Shown here in pieces: positions 33,316-42,213 of a stretch of DNA of 64,000 bases (position 1 is the first letter of the stretch; every line of letters begins with the position of its first letter). This DNA is from Dehalobacter alkaniphilus (lineage in GTDB: Bacteria; Bacillota; Desulfitobacteriia; Desulfitobacteriales; Syntrophobotulaceae): assembly GCA_040500365.1 (NCBI GenBank), contig CP148031.1, forward strand, positions 806,001-870,000. The letters run 5' to 3'. The notes below the pieces were generated by a model, which saw nothing but the letters and a program-made list of their open reading frames with translations, ran no database searches and was not told the DNA's origin. The position numbers and the translations under genes are program-made.

Positions 33316-33739
33316 AAGAATTATTGTACCCCTTATCTTTATTGTTATCGGAGCAGGGCTTGGCGTAGGCGGCACGATTGCTAAAGATAAAATCTTCCCG
33401 GGTTCCAGTTCTGGCACCGCACAGGTCGAAAAAGTTACGGAGGAAGTCGGACCGCTGATTGAAATGAAAGACGAATTCATGATCAACCTCGACGGAGGTG
33501 GAATGGTAAAGACGAATATTGTGCTGGAAGGCGTGAACAAGAAATCTCAAGAGAAGATTACTGCAAAAGAGATATTCTTGAGAGACCGTATCATTTCCGT
33601 GATTGGTTCGAAAGGAATTGACGATATTCGGACAAATGAAGGACGTGAAAAACTCAAAGAGGAGCTGCTGACCGAGCTGAATAATGTCTGCGGTGACCAG
33701 ATCAAAGAAGTATTGTTCAAAAATTTCATTTATGATTAA
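33299..33739 (+). CDS. fliL: Flagellar basal body-associated protein FliL
   Basis: Membrane protein that supports the stator units (about 146 residues). One N-terminal membrane segment (IIVPLIFIVIGAGLGVGGTI), then the outer domain with MKDEFMINLDGGGMVKTNIV and the ending CGDQIKEVLFKNFIYD. AGAGGAGG (33285-33292) is spaced for GTG 33299; ATG 33305 is the alternative. It overlaps the end of flbD by 17 bases. Confidence 0.9.
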   Translation: MVMKIKRIIVPLIFIVIGAGLGVGGTIAKDKIFPGSSSGTAQVEKVTEEVGPLIEMKDEFMINLDGGGMVKTNIVLEGVNKKSQEKITAKEIFLRDRIISVIGSKGIDDIRTNEGREKLKEELLTELNNVCGDQIKEVLFKNFIYD

Positions 33740-33774
33740 CAAATCTCAAATGGTTTAAAAGGAGGAGGGATTGG

Positions 33775-34767
33775 ATGGGTGAAGTATTATCCCAGGCGGA
33801 AATCGATGCTTTGCTAAATGCATTATCAGACGGCTCAGTTGATGAAGAAACCATAAAAATGTCCAGCCCTCATAAAATTAAAGTTTATGATTTTAAAAGG
33901 CCCAACAAGTTTTCCAAAGGACAGTTGAACTCCTTGCTGAATATCCATGAAAATTTTTGCCGCTCACTGGCGACTTTTCTGGCTGGGAACATGCACACTG
34001 CTGTAGATGCCAAAGTGCTGTCTACAGAGCAGGTAACTTATGATGAATTTATCCGTTCTCTGCCCTATCCGACAATCCTTGGAATTTTCAGCATGCCGCC
34101 GCTGGAAGGAAATGGTCTGCTCGAGCTCAGTCCTTCACTGGCCTTCATTCTGGTGGACAGACTGCTCGGCGGACATGGGATGGAACCGGCTAAAAACCGT
34201 GATTTGACGGAAATCGAACGTAAGATTATTGTCAGCCGGCTCAGCAAGATTGTTCAGTTAATGGGGGAAGCCTGGGCTGAAATTTTTGAAGGTAATCCTC
34301 AGCTAATTAATGTGGAGACAAATTCCCAGTTTACGCAGATTGTTGCTTCAAACGAAATGGTGGTTGTTGTGACCATGGAGGTGAAGATTGAAGAGCAGTC
34401 TGGGATGATCAATGTTTGTCTTCCTTATATTGTTATGAAACCAATTTTAGAAAAATTAAATAATCTGCTGCTGTTTTCTTCGGGAGGGAAGGTCATATCC
34501 CCTGAGGAAAGAGAGTTGATCCGGCAAAAGATTGAATGGGCCAGAGTACCGATGAAAGCCATTATCGGCAAAGCCCAGATTACCATACAGGATCTGATCA
34601 ACCTGGAACGGGGGGACGTGATCCCTCTGAATCAGGGCATCAAGGATCCTCTCGCTGTCTACGTCGGAGAATACATCAAATTCAGAGGAATGCCTGGTTT
34701 ATTCGGAAACAGAATGGCAGTGCAGATTACTAATGTCATTAAAAAAGGGGGGAATGAGGATGGGTAA
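33775..34767 (+). CDS. fliM: Flagellar motor switch protein FliM
   Basis: The C-ring protein that binds phosphorylated CheY (330 residues). The N-terminal CheY-binding motif is VLSQAEIDALLNAL (residues 3-16), the middle domain has FSMPPLEGNGLLELSPSLAF, and the C-terminal part is the SpoA domain (ISLERGDVIPLNQ-like, LINLERGDVIPLNQ). GGAGGAGGG precedes ATG 33775. Confidence 0.95.
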   Translation: MGEVLSQAEIDALLNALSDGSVDEETIKMSSPHKIKVYDFKRPNKFSKGQLNSLLNIHENFCRSLATFLAGNMHTAVDAKVLSTEQVTYDEFIRSLPYPTILGIFSMPPLEGNGLLELSPSLAFILVDRLLGGHGMEPAKNRDLTEIERKIIVSRLSKIVQLMGEAWAEIFEGNPQLINVETNSQFTQIVASNEMVVVVTMEVKIEEQSGMINVCLPYIVMKPILEKLNNLLLFSSGGKVISPEERELIRQKIEWARVPMKAIIGKAQITIQDLINLERGDVIPLNQGIKDPLAVYVGEYIKFRGMPGLFGNRMAVQITNVIKKGGNEDG

Positions 34768-35941
34768 CGGAATGCTTTCGCAGGAGGAGATAGATGCCTT
34801 GCTGTCCGGCTCGATGGATATCAATTCCCAAGAGGCCGACGAGCCTGTTTCAGGTAGCAGCCAGACGATTCAGCTTACCGATATGGAAAAAGACGCCATG
34901 GGGGAAATTGCGAATATATCGATGGGGACAGCGGCAACAACTTTATCTCAACTTGTCGGAAAGCGCGTAGAGATAACTGCTCCAAAAGTTGACCTGACCA
35001 CAGCGCAGAAAATATTTGAAGATTATCCTGTGCCGCATGTTCTCATTGATGTCAAATATAAAAAAGGGATTGAAGGATCCAATATGCTGGTTCTTTCCCG
35101 CGAAGACGGTTCCATTATTGTGGATCTGATGATGGGGGGGACCGGCAAGAGTCCGACAAATGAACTATCTGATATCCAGTTAAGCGGTATCTCAGAGGCC
35201 ATGAATCAAATGATGGGATCGGCAGCCACATCCATGTCTACGATGTTCAATTCGGTTGTGGACATCACGCCTCCCCGCGTCATCGTAGCGGAGGAGGAGA
35301 ATGAGGTTTATGAGTTAAGCAAGAATCTGAATGCCGATGAACCATTGATCAGAGTTTCTTTTAGAATGATCATAGAAGGAATCATTGACAGCGTTCTGAT
35401 TCAGGTGCTCCCGTTTGAAGTTGCCAAAGGCATGGCCGACAGGCTTCTGGGACAGATGTATACCTCGCCGGTACAGGAGACAGTGCCGGAGCCCCAATAC
35501 ACTGCACCAGCCATGTCTGTACAGCCTGAGCCACAGATACCGAAGTCGCAGGCTCCGCCACCTTCGCCGATGGAGACAATATGGCAGCCGCCTGTGGATT
35601 TCCCTTCCCAGAGAGTTCAACCGACCTTTGTGCAGCCGGCGCAGTTTGCACCGCTTTCTTCGGGGGGGCTCGCAGGTCTGCCAAGCAATCTAGGACTGAT
35701 TTATGATGTTCCGCTCCAGGTCAATGTTGAGCTCGGTAAAGCAATAAAAACGATCAAGGAAATCCTGGATTTGGGTCCCGGATCCGTCGTTGAACTTGAC
35801 CGCCTGGCAGGCGAGCCGGTCGATATGATTGTTAACGGCAAACTTATCGCCAAGTGCGAGGTTGTCGTAATCAACGAGACCTTTGGAATCCGTATCACAG
35901 AAATTGTGAATCCAAATGAAAGAATCGACACATTAAACTAG
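34760..35941 (+). CDS. fliY: Switch phosphatase FliY (FliN-type)
   Basis: A C-ring component that also dephosphorylates CheY (393 residues). The N-terminus has a FliM-like CheY-binding motif (MLSQEEIDALLSGS). A CheC-type domain follows with both phosphatase motifs intact (DAMGEIANISMG and SGISEAMNQMMG). A proline/glutamine-rich linker (about 245-305) leads to the FliN SpoA domain (VNVELGKAIKTIKEILDLGP). ATG 34760 follows AAGGGGGG; ATG 34754 is possible. It overlaps fliM by eight bases. Confidence 0.94.
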   Translation: MGNGMLSQEEIDALLSGSMDINSQEADEPVSGSSQTIQLTDMEKDAMGEIANISMGTAATTLSQLVGKRVEITAPKVDLTTAQKIFEDYPVPHVLIDVKYKKGIEGSNMLVLSREDGSIIVDLMMGGTGKSPTNELSDIQLSGISEAMNQMMGSAATSMSTMFNSVVDITPPRVIVAEEENEVYELSKNLNADEPLIRVSFRMIIEGIIDSVLIQVLPFEVAKGMADRLLGQMYTSPVQETVPEPQYTAPAMSVQPEPQIPKSQAPPPSPMETIWQPPVDFPSQRVQPTFVQPAQFAPLSSGGLAGLPSNLGLIYDVPLQVNVELGKAIKTIKEILDLGPGSVVELDRLAGEPVDMIVNGKLIAKCEVVVINETFGIRITEIVNPNERIDTLN

Positions 35942-35958
35942 ATCAAGGAGGAAGAGTA

Positions 35959-36321
35959 GTGGGTAAAACAGTTTTGCTTGTTGATGACGCCGCATTTATG
36001 AGAATGATGCTCAAAGATATCCTGGTCAATAATGGCTATCAGGTTGTCGGTGAGGCAGAAAACGGGATGGTTGGTGTCGACAAATACATGGAATTGAAAC
36101 CGGATATCACGGTTATGGACATTACAATGCCCGAAATGGATGGGCTTCAGGCTGTGAAAGAGATCAGAACCAAGGATCCGCAGGCCAAAGTCATCATGTG
36201 TAGTGCAATGGGTCAGCAGGCCATGGTTATTGAAGCTATCCAGTCCGGAGCAAAAGATTTTATTGTCAAACCCTTCCAAGCGGAAAGAGTACTTGAAGCG
36301 ATCGCCAAGGCGCTGAAATAG
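35959..36321 (+). CDS. cheY: Chemotaxis response regulator CheY
   Basis: A 120-residue single receiver domain. The acidic pair is in LLVDDAAFMRMML, the phospho-Asp in ITVMDITMPEMDG, Ser in CSAMGQ and Lys in IVKPFQ. It shuttles phosphate from CheA to the switch. GTG 35959 follows GGAGGAAG. Position between fliY and fliO is the standard one. Confidence 0.95.
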   Translation: MGKTVLLVDDAAFMRMMLKDILVNNGYQVVGEAENGMVGVDKYMELKPDITVMDITMPEMDGLQAVKEIRTKDPQAKVIMCSAMGQQAMVIEAIQSGAKDFIVKPFQAERVLEAIAKALK

Positions 36322-36323
36322 CC

Positions 36324-36800
36324 ATGAACGGATATGAAAATCAGCCTTATCCGGGTGCTTCAGAAGCTGCAGCATCAGCGACAACCGCAACGGAACCTTT
36401 TTCCTGGGCCGGTCTGATCGGGATGATTGTCGTCTTTCTGATTATTCTCGTCGTGGCCTTATGGCTGATGAAACGTCTGAACCGCTTTTCGGTGCGCAAT
36501 ATTCAGTCTCCGTGGGTAAGAGTCCTTGACCGGCAGGTCTTAAACGGCCAACAGACCCTGTATTTGGTCGAAATTGCCGGTAAGATTCAGGTGCTTGGCG
36601 GGACGGATCATCATATCACAAAGGTGGCCGAGATTGACGATCTTGATGTTGCTGCTGAAATTCTTGAAGAAATTGCCCGACAACCGCAGGAAAAAATGGA
36701 CAGATGGATGTCCGGCATCTGGAAGAGGTTAAGAAGGAAGCAAAAGAATGAATCGTTCTCTGCTGAACTTGAGTACTATCTCAAGGAGGAGAAAAAATGA
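36324..36800 (+). CDS. fliO: Flagellar biosynthesis protein FliO
   Basis: A small membrane protein that helps assemble the FliP core of the export gate (158 residues). One membrane segment near 28-48 (AGLIGMIVVFLIILVVALWL) follows a short alanine/threonine-rich outer tail, then a cytoplasmic beta domain (VLDRQVLNGQQTLYLVEIAG). It overlaps fliP by four bases. Confidence 0.88.
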   Translation: MNGYENQPYPGASEAAASATTATEPFSWAGLIGMIVVFLIILVVALWLMKRLNRFSVRNIQSPWVRVLDRQVLNGQQTLYLVEIAGKIQVLGGTDHHITKVAEIDDLDVAAEILEEIARQPQEKMDRWMSGIWKRLRRKQKNESFSAELEYYLKEEKK

Positions 36801-37447
36801 ACATAACACTTGATGTAGGGCAGACTGGCTCAGCGGTTCAGATCCTTTTACTTGTTACTATCCTTTCCTTTGCACCGGCTATTCTGGTATTAATGACTTC
36901 TTTCACCCGGATTGTTGTCGTTTTATCTTTTGTCCGTAATGCGCTGGGAACACAAACGCTGCCCCCTACCCAAGTCATTATCGGACTTTCCTTATTTCTT
37001 ACTTTTTTTGTCATGATGCCAACGTTCAACGAAATCAATACCAATGCGCTTCAGCCTTACCTGCAAAGCCAGATAACGAAGGAGGAAGCCCTGGACAAAG
37101 CCCAACAGCCGTTGCGAACGTTTATGTTTAAACAAACCAGAGAAAAAGATCTGGCGTTGTTTGTGAATATGGCAAAAATTGAGCAGCCCAAAACGTATGG
37201 GGATATCCCGACGTATGTTTTAATCCCGGCTTTTGTCATTAGTGAATTAAAGACGGCTTTCCAGATGGGTTTTGCGATTTTTATTCCTTTTATTATTATC
37301 GATATGGTTGTATCGAGTACGCTGATGTCGATGGGGATGATGATGCTGCCTCCGATGATGATTTCCCTGCCGTTCAAGATATTACTGTTTGTTCTGGTTG
37401 ACGGATGGTCATTGGTGGTGAAGTCTCTGGTTTCAAGTTTCAGTTAA
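36797..37447 (+). CDS. fliP: Flagellar export gate protein FliP
   Basis: Core export-gate subunit (216 residues). Family blocks are MTSFTRIVVVLSFVRNALG (34-52), the PPTQVIIGLSLFLTFFVM segment, and DMVVSSTLMSMGMMMLPP near the end. Four membrane segments. It is shorter than enterobacterial FliP because it has no cleavable signal peptide. Confidence 0.95.
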   Translation: MNITLDVGQTGSAVQILLLVTILSFAPAILVLMTSFTRIVVVLSFVRNALGTQTLPPTQVIIGLSLFLTFFVMMPTFNEINTNALQPYLQSQITKEEALDKAQQPLRTFMFKQTREKDLALFVNMAKIEQPKTYGDIPTYVLIPAFVISELKTAFQMGFAIFIPFIIIDMVVSSTLMSMGMMMLPPMMISLPFKILLFVLVDGWSLVVKSLVSSFS

Positions 37448-37483
37448 ATGGATTTCCAAGAAATTTGCCAGAGGTGAAATGGA

Positions 37484-37756
37484 ATGTCTGAAAATCAAAT
37501 TCTTGCTATGGCCAAAGAAGCAATAGCGATCGCAGTCATTGTTGGCGGACCGGTCCTGGCGGTAAGCTTGCTTATCGGTCTTATTGTGAGTATTTTCCAG
37601 GCCATGACGCAAATACAGGAGCAAACGCTGTCTTTTATTCCAAAATTATTGGGAGTTGCCGTGATTCTGCTTATCTTGGGTCCCTGGATGCTAAATGTCA
37701 TGACCACTTACACGGCAACGCTCTTTACTGAGATTGCCACATATGCCCGGTATTAA
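37484..37756 (+). CDS. fliQ: Flagellar export gate protein FliQ
   Basis: A 90-residue export-gate protein with two membrane segments. GPVLAVSLLIGLIVSIFQAM and TQIQEQTLSFIPKLLGV are the family signatures. The Shine-Dalgarno is weak (GAGGTG). Standard order between fliP and fliR. Confidence 0.94.
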   Translation: MSENQILAMAKEAIAIAVIVGGPVLAVSLLIGLIVSIFQAMTQIQEQTLSFIPKLLGVAVILLILGPWMLNVMTTYTATLFTEIATYARY

Positions 37757-37780
37757 AAGCAGCCCAATGGAGGAAGTAAC

Positions 37781-38560
37781 TTGAACCTGTCTGATTACTT
37801 ACAGTGGAATCTTACTTTATTCATGCTTATCTTTTCCCGCTGGGCAGGAATGGTCATGCTTGCTCCGGTGTTCGGCGCAAAAGGCGTTCCGGCGATGATA
37901 AGACTTGGTCTCGCCGCAGGACTGTCCGTTGTAGTATACCCACTGATTCAAGCCCAAAACCCTGTCATACCGAATGAATTGCTCCCTTTGATTGGGATAC
38001 TGGTGAAGGAGACGCTTCTGGGCCTTACGATAGGATTCATTATCAACTTGCTTTCCATGGTCATGCAGGGAGCTGGGCAACTGATTGATTTTCAGCTCGG
38101 GTTTATGACTGGGAATGTTGTCGATCCGATCAACGGTATGCAAAGTCCGATGACGGGAAGTTTCCTGGCTATGATTGCAACGATGCTGCTTCTGGCCACA
38201 AACTCCCATTACTATATCATCGCTGCGGTGACCAAAAGTTATGAGTTTTTGCCGATTAATCCTGCCGGGGTGAACTATGGCGCAGAATTTTTTATTGAAA
38301 TTACCGGGAAGGTCTTAAGTTTATCGCTGCAGATTGCAATGCCGGTCTTTGGCGCCATATTACTGGCGGATGTCGGTGTCGGCCTTTTAGCGAAGATCGT
38401 ACCGCAGCTGAATATGTTTTCCGTGATATTCCCGGTAAAGATCATTTTTGGCTTGGCCATGCTGTATTTGATGATTGCTTTCTTTGGAGATACGGTATCA
38501 AGAGTTTTCGATATTACGATGCAGTGGATTTTTGAACTGTTCAGGGGGTGGAGTGTATAG
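37781..38560 (+). CDS. fliR: Flagellar export gate protein FliR
   Basis: A 259-residue polytopic export-gate protein. SRWAGMVMLAPVFGAKGVPA (20-39) and the QLIDFQLGFMTGNVVDP region are typical. The start is TTG 37781 after GGAGGAAG. The stop lies inside the start region of flhB. Confidence 0.94.
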   Translation: MNLSDYLQWNLTLFMLIFSRWAGMVMLAPVFGAKGVPAMIRLGLAAGLSVVVYPLIQAQNPVIPNELLPLIGILVKETLLGLTIGFIINLLSMVMQGAGQLIDFQLGFMTGNVVDPINGMQSPMTGSFLAMIATMLLLATNSHYYIIAAVTKSYEFLPINPAGVNYGAEFFIEITGKVLSLSLQIAMPVFGAILLADVGVGLLAKIVPQLNMFSVIFPVKIIFGLAMLYLMIAFFGDTVSRVFDITMQWIFELFRGWSV

Positions 38561-39615
38561 CTGAGAAAAGGTTCCCGGCGACTCCCAAGAAAAAGCAGGA
38601 CGCTCGTAAAAAAGGCCAGATACTTAAAAGTCAGGAACTGACTTCGGCGGTAATGCTTCTGGCAATTATCGGTTTGCTGAAAATATGGCTGCCATATGTG
38701 TTTCAAAGGTTAGCTAACATTTTTACGTATACAGCAAGTCTCTCCGTGGACTGGAATGTTCAGTCCCTCTGGAAGGTTGTCATCGATGTTTCCTGGCAGT
38801 GCCTGCTGATCCTGGCTCCGGTATTTGCTGCCGCGCTGGTGATCGCCTTTGCCGTAAATTTTCTGCAAACGGGGCCGGTGTTCATTACCGAGCCTATGAT
38901 CCCGAAATTCTCAAGAATGAGTCCTGTTGAAGGGGTCAAAAGAATGTTTGGTCTAAAGGCCCTGGTCAATTTGGTTAAGTCCTTGTTCAAAGTGCTGGTG
39001 ATTGGTTATTTTCTTATCGATGTCATTCGAAAAAACATTGATGTATTTTCGGCACTGCAAGGAGCAGAAGTTGGTCAGTCCCTCATTTTCCTAAGCGGGT
39101 TGTTGTTTGAAATGGCCTGGAAAATAGCGCTGGCCTTTCTGGTTATTGCATTTGCCGATTTCCTTTATCAATGGTGGGACTATGAGAAAAACCTCAGAAT
39201 GTCCCAAGAAGAAATCAAAGAAGAATATAAACAGACTGAGGGAGATCCGCTCATTAAGAGCCAGATTAAGAAACGCCAGCGCATGATGGCCATGCGCAGA
39301 ATGATGGAGGATCTCAAGCAGGCCGATGTTGTTATTACGAACCCGACACATTATGCAGTCGCCCTGAAGTATGATACAGCCAAATATCCTGCTCCCTATG
39401 TCGTCGCCAAAGGGCAGAATGAAATAGCTTTAAGAATCAGGGCGGTCGCCGAGGAAAACAACATTGTGATTATGGAAAACAAGCCTTTGGCCAGAACGCT
39501 TTATTCCCAGGTTGAGCTTGGGCAGTCCGTGCCAAGGGAATTATACAAGGCAGTCGCCGAAGTCCTAGCGTTTGTCTTCCGTCTTAACAAAAAGAGACGA
39601 TCCTATTCCGCGTAG
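38548..39615 (+). CDS. flhB: Flagellar export switch protein FlhB
   Basis: Substrate-specificity switch of flagellar export (about 353-355 residues). It has four membrane segments and a cytoplasmic domain with the self-cleaving NPTH motif (VVITNPTHYAVALKY). The N-terminus AEKRFPATPKKKQDARKKGQ is typical. The start is uncertain: the only upstream in-frame start, GTG 38548, touches the Shine-Dalgarno AGGGGGTGGAG, while the codon aligned with the usual family Met is ATA at 38557, which is well spaced from it and overlaps the fliR stop. Confidence 0.93.
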   Translation: MECIAEKRFPATPKKKQDARKKGQILKSQELTSAVMLLAIIGLLKIWLPYVFQRLANIFTYTASLSVDWNVQSLWKVVIDVSWQCLLILAPVFAAALVIAFAVNFLQTGPVFITEPMIPKFSRMSPVEGVKRMFGLKALVNLVKSLFKVLVIGYFLIDVIRKNIDVFSALQGAEVGQSLIFLSGLLFEMAWKIALAFLVIAFADFLYQWWDYEKNLRMSQEEIKEEYKQTEGDPLIKSQIKKRQRMMAMRRMMEDLKQADVVITNPTHYAVALKYDTAKYPAPYVVAKGQNEIALRIRAVAEENNIVIMENKPLARTLYSQVELGQSVPRELYKAVAEVLAFVFRLNKKRRSYSA

Positions 39616-39687
39616 AGGACTAGCACTGCATGTAAAATTACTTGTTGACTTAACTTCTTGTATATACAAAACCATTATGTTAGGGCA

Positions 39688-39794
39688 AGTCTGTGGGCCA
39701 CAATACCGCTTTTCGGCCGTTGTGCCATCCATAGCACAAAAGGCCGCGCTACGCAATCCTGCTCCGCTCACAGCGGAACTGTGGCCCCCAGACT
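39688..39794 (+). repeat. Structured palindromic element, copy 1
   Basis: About 107 bases closed by a 15-base outer stem with one mismatch (AGTCTGTGGGCCACA with TGTGGCCCCCAGACT). Inside is a hairpin CGGCC-G-TTGTGC ... GCACAA-AA-GGCCG (about 39714-39746) and a CCGCT/AGCGG pair. Three blocks are shared with copy 2 in reverse orientation: TTTCGGCCGTTG (39711-39722), CAAAAGGCCGCGCT (39737-39750) and TGCTCCGCT (39760-39768). A structured RNA or a small non-coding mobile element. Confidence 0.75.
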
Positions 39795-39964
39795 GATCTT
39801 ATGATTGCTTATGTAAGTCTTATCCCGAAGATTGTTTATGCTTTCTAATCAGCTTAGTAGTTATTTGAAGAGTATTGTGTTTGTAGATCCATTCCAAGCT
39901 ATGAGAATACGCAAGCAGCATTCTTCTTGGAGAAATACCCAAACAAAGATAGCGTCAGAGATAA

Positions 39965-40069
39965 GTCTCCGTAATATATAGCCAGCGTCAGCGGAGCATG
40001 GAGTGCGAAGCGCGGCCTTTTGCGTCAAGGAGGATGCAACGGCCGAAAGCGGCTATATATTACGGAGAC
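39965..40069 (-). repeat. Structured palindromic element, copy 2 (inverted)
   Basis: About 105 bases closed by a perfect 19-base stem (39965-39983 with 40051-40069; ends GTCTCC ... GGAGAC). The inner blocks of copy 1 recur in reverse complement: AGCGGAGCA (39990-39998), AGCGCGGCCTTTTG (40009-40022) and CAACGGCCGAAA (40037-40048). The outer stem has a sequence unrelated to that of copy 1 except the terminal GTCT/AGAC, yet still pairs. In the inner hairpin TTGC/GCAA replaces TTGTGC/GCACAA. Confidence 0.75.
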
Positions 40070-40149
40070 CTACCCCAAAAGCTTTTTTTGAATAGATCTA
40101 ATATCATCATCGCAAAACACTGAATTAAGAAACAGGAGGATACTGCATC

Positions 40150-42213
40150 ATGGCCACGACAACTCGCGCGGGCAGATTAGCAAGAAATACGGATATTATC
40201 GCAGCCATCAGCATTGTCGGCATTATTGTTGTCATGGTCATTGGCGTACCCGCAGGCTGGCTTGATTTTCTTATTACCTTAAACATTACTGGATCAGTTC
40301 TGATTCTTCTGCTGGCTGTCTTTACAAAGGATCCACTGGAGTTTTCCGTACTGCCTTCTTTGCTGCTGACCATGACACTGTTCCGACTTGCCCTGAATCT
40401 TTCCACGACGAAACTGATTTTACTCGAGGCTGAGGCGGGGCAGGTCATTCAGCAGTTTGGAGAGTTTGTCATCCAGGGAAATCCGATTGTTGGCTTTATT
40501 GTGTTCTGTATCCTGGTCGTGGTACAGTTTCTGGTCATCACCAAAGGTGCGGAACGCGTATCCGAAGTTGGGGCCCGCTTTACCCTGGATGCAATGCCCG
40601 GGAAACAGATGAGCATCGATGCCGACCTGAACGCCGGCATCATCACGGATCAGGAAGCTAGAGCCCGAAGACTGCATATCCAGCAGGAAGCAGATTTTTA
40701 CGGTGCGATGGACGGCGCTAGCAAGTTTGTCAAAGGGGATGCCATTGCGGCAATCATTATCCTGCTAATTAACATTATCGGCGGCTTTATTATCGGGATG
40801 GTAACCAAGGGTATGGCGGTCACCGACGCTCTATACACCTACACGCTGCTGACGATCGGAGACGGTCTGGTAACCCAGATCCCGGCGCTGCTGATTTCAA
40901 CCGCTACTGGCCTTATCGTAACCCGAGCTGCATCAGATAGTAACCTCGGGCAGGATCTGGCCAAACAGCTGTTCAGGACTCCAAAGGCGCTTTATATTAC
41001 TTCTGGGGTATTGGTAGCTCTTGCAATTTTTGGCATGCCTCAGGTACCGATGCTGATGTTCGCCACCGCTACAGCCGGAATGGGTTACTACCTTCAGCGC
41101 AACACTGCTCAGGCAGCCAAGAAAGAATCGGAGGCAGCAGTTAGAAGCGATATTGACGAGACCAAAAAGCCTGAAAATGTAATGAATATGCTTGGAATTG
41201 ATCATATGGAACTGGAAATCGGCTATGCGCTGATTCCGCTGGTTGACGCCGGTCAGGGCGGGGACCTTCTGGACAGGATTATTCTGATCCGCAGGCAGCT
41301 GGCCGGGGAACTCGGATTTATCGTTCCGGTGATCAGGGTCAGGGATAATATGAATCTACAGCCGAATCAGTATACGATCAAACTGAAAGGCGCCGAGGTT
41401 GCTTCCGGGGAATTGATGACCGATCATTACCTGGCCTTCAGTGGGGGGATTGAGGATGATTCCATCCAGGGCATTCCGACAAAAGAACCGGCCTTTGGTC
41501 TTGATGCCAAATGGATTAACGCGTCGGTCAGAGAGCAGGCTGAACTTTCCGGGTATACCGTGGTCGATGCACCGACTGTACTCGCCACCCATCTGACGGA
41601 AGTTCTAAAAACACATGCCCATGAGATTATTAGCCGGCAGGATGTGAAGAAATTAATTGATCATGCCAAGGAACAGTCGCCGGCAGTTGTCGAAGAGCTT
41701 ATTCCCGACCTGCTTAGTATAGGGCAGGTTCAGAAGGTACTCAGCAACCTGCTGCGGGAAAGAGTATCGGTTAAAGATCTGGTGACGATCCTGGAAACGC
41801 TTGCTGATTGTGCTCCTTTGACAAAAGATATTGACAGGCTCACCGAATATGTCCGGCAGAATTTGGCCCGCCAGATCGTACAGCCCTTCCTGAATCCTCA
41901 AAAAAAATTGCCGGTAATTACGCTTGAGCCCAAGATTGAGCAGATGATTTTGGATAATCTTCGCCCCTCGGACTTCGGCAGTTACGTGAATATTGATCCG
42001 AATGTCATACAGAAGCTCTTAAAAAGGATAGGCGCTCAAGTAGAAAAAATTATGCTGCAGGGACACAATCCCGTAATGTTGTGTGCTCCTGTGGTCAGGA
42101 TAAGTTTAAAAAGAATGACAGAGCGTCAGCTTCCTCACCTGGTCATCCTGTCTTATAATGAACTTGTACAGGGAATAGAGGTTCAGGCTCTTGGAATGGT
42201 GGTGTTGGATTAA
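40150..42213 (+). CDS. flhA: Flagellar export gate protein FlhA
   Basis: Large export-gate protein (687 residues). Eight N-terminal membrane segments hold the family region (SVLPSLLLTMTLFRLALNLS; LDAMPGKQMSIDADLNAGII), followed by a cytoplasmic domain from about 340 that docks export substrates. ATG 40150 follows AGGAGGA. It is separated from flhB by the structured repeats and overlaps flhF by one base. Confidence 0.95.
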   Translation: MATTTRAGRLARNTDIIAAISIVGIIVVMVIGVPAGWLDFLITLNITGSVLILLLAVFTKDPLEFSVLPSLLLTMTLFRLALNLSTTKLILLEAEAGQVIQQFGEFVIQGNPIVGFIVFCILVVVQFLVITKGAERVSEVGARFTLDAMPGKQMSIDADLNAGIITDQEARARRLHIQQEADFYGAMDGASKFVKGDAIAAIIILLINIIGGFIIGMVTKGMAVTDALYTYTLLTIGDGLVTQIPALLISTATGLIVTRAASDSNLGQDLAKQLFRTPKALYITSGVLVALAIFGMPQVPMLMFATATAGMGYYLQRNTAQAAKKESEAAVRSDIDETKKPENVMNMLGIDHMELEIGYALIPLVDAGQGGDLLDRIILIRRQLAGELGFIVPVIRVRDNMNLQPNQYTIKLKGAEVASGELMTDHYLAFSGGIEDDSIQGIPTKEPAFGLDAKWINASVREQAELSGYTVVDAPTVLATHLTEVLKTHAHEIISRQDVKKLIDHAKEQSPAVVEELIPDLLSIGQVQKVLSNLLRERVSVKDLVTILETLADCAPLTKDIDRLTEYVRQNLARQIVQPFLNPQKKLPVITLEPKIEQMILDNLRPSDFGSYVNIDPNVIQKLLKRIGAQVEKIMLQGHNPVMLCAPVVRISLKRMTERQLPHLVILSYNELVQGIEVQALGMVVLD

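Larger units (their letters stand above)
39616..40149 (+). other. Non-coding region between flhB and flhA
   Basis: A 534-base gap inside an otherwise tightly packed operon. It contains two structured inverted repeats (39688-39794 and 39965-40069), a run of seven T at 40083-40089 after the second, and the flhA Shine-Dalgarno AGGAGGA near 40134-40140. The 170 bases between the repeats and the first 70 bases show nothing recognisable. Short open frames across the repeats are not supported as genes. Confidence 0.7.

Noticed and set aside
39565..39796. Opposed open frames across the flhB end and structured repeat copy 1
   Set aside because: No Shine-Dalgarno, overlaps of a palindrome on both strands, and residue content set by the repeat; the DNA structure explains it.
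39688..40069. CRISPR array
   Set aside because: Only two copies, in opposite orientation, long and internally paired, without regular spacers or cas genes.
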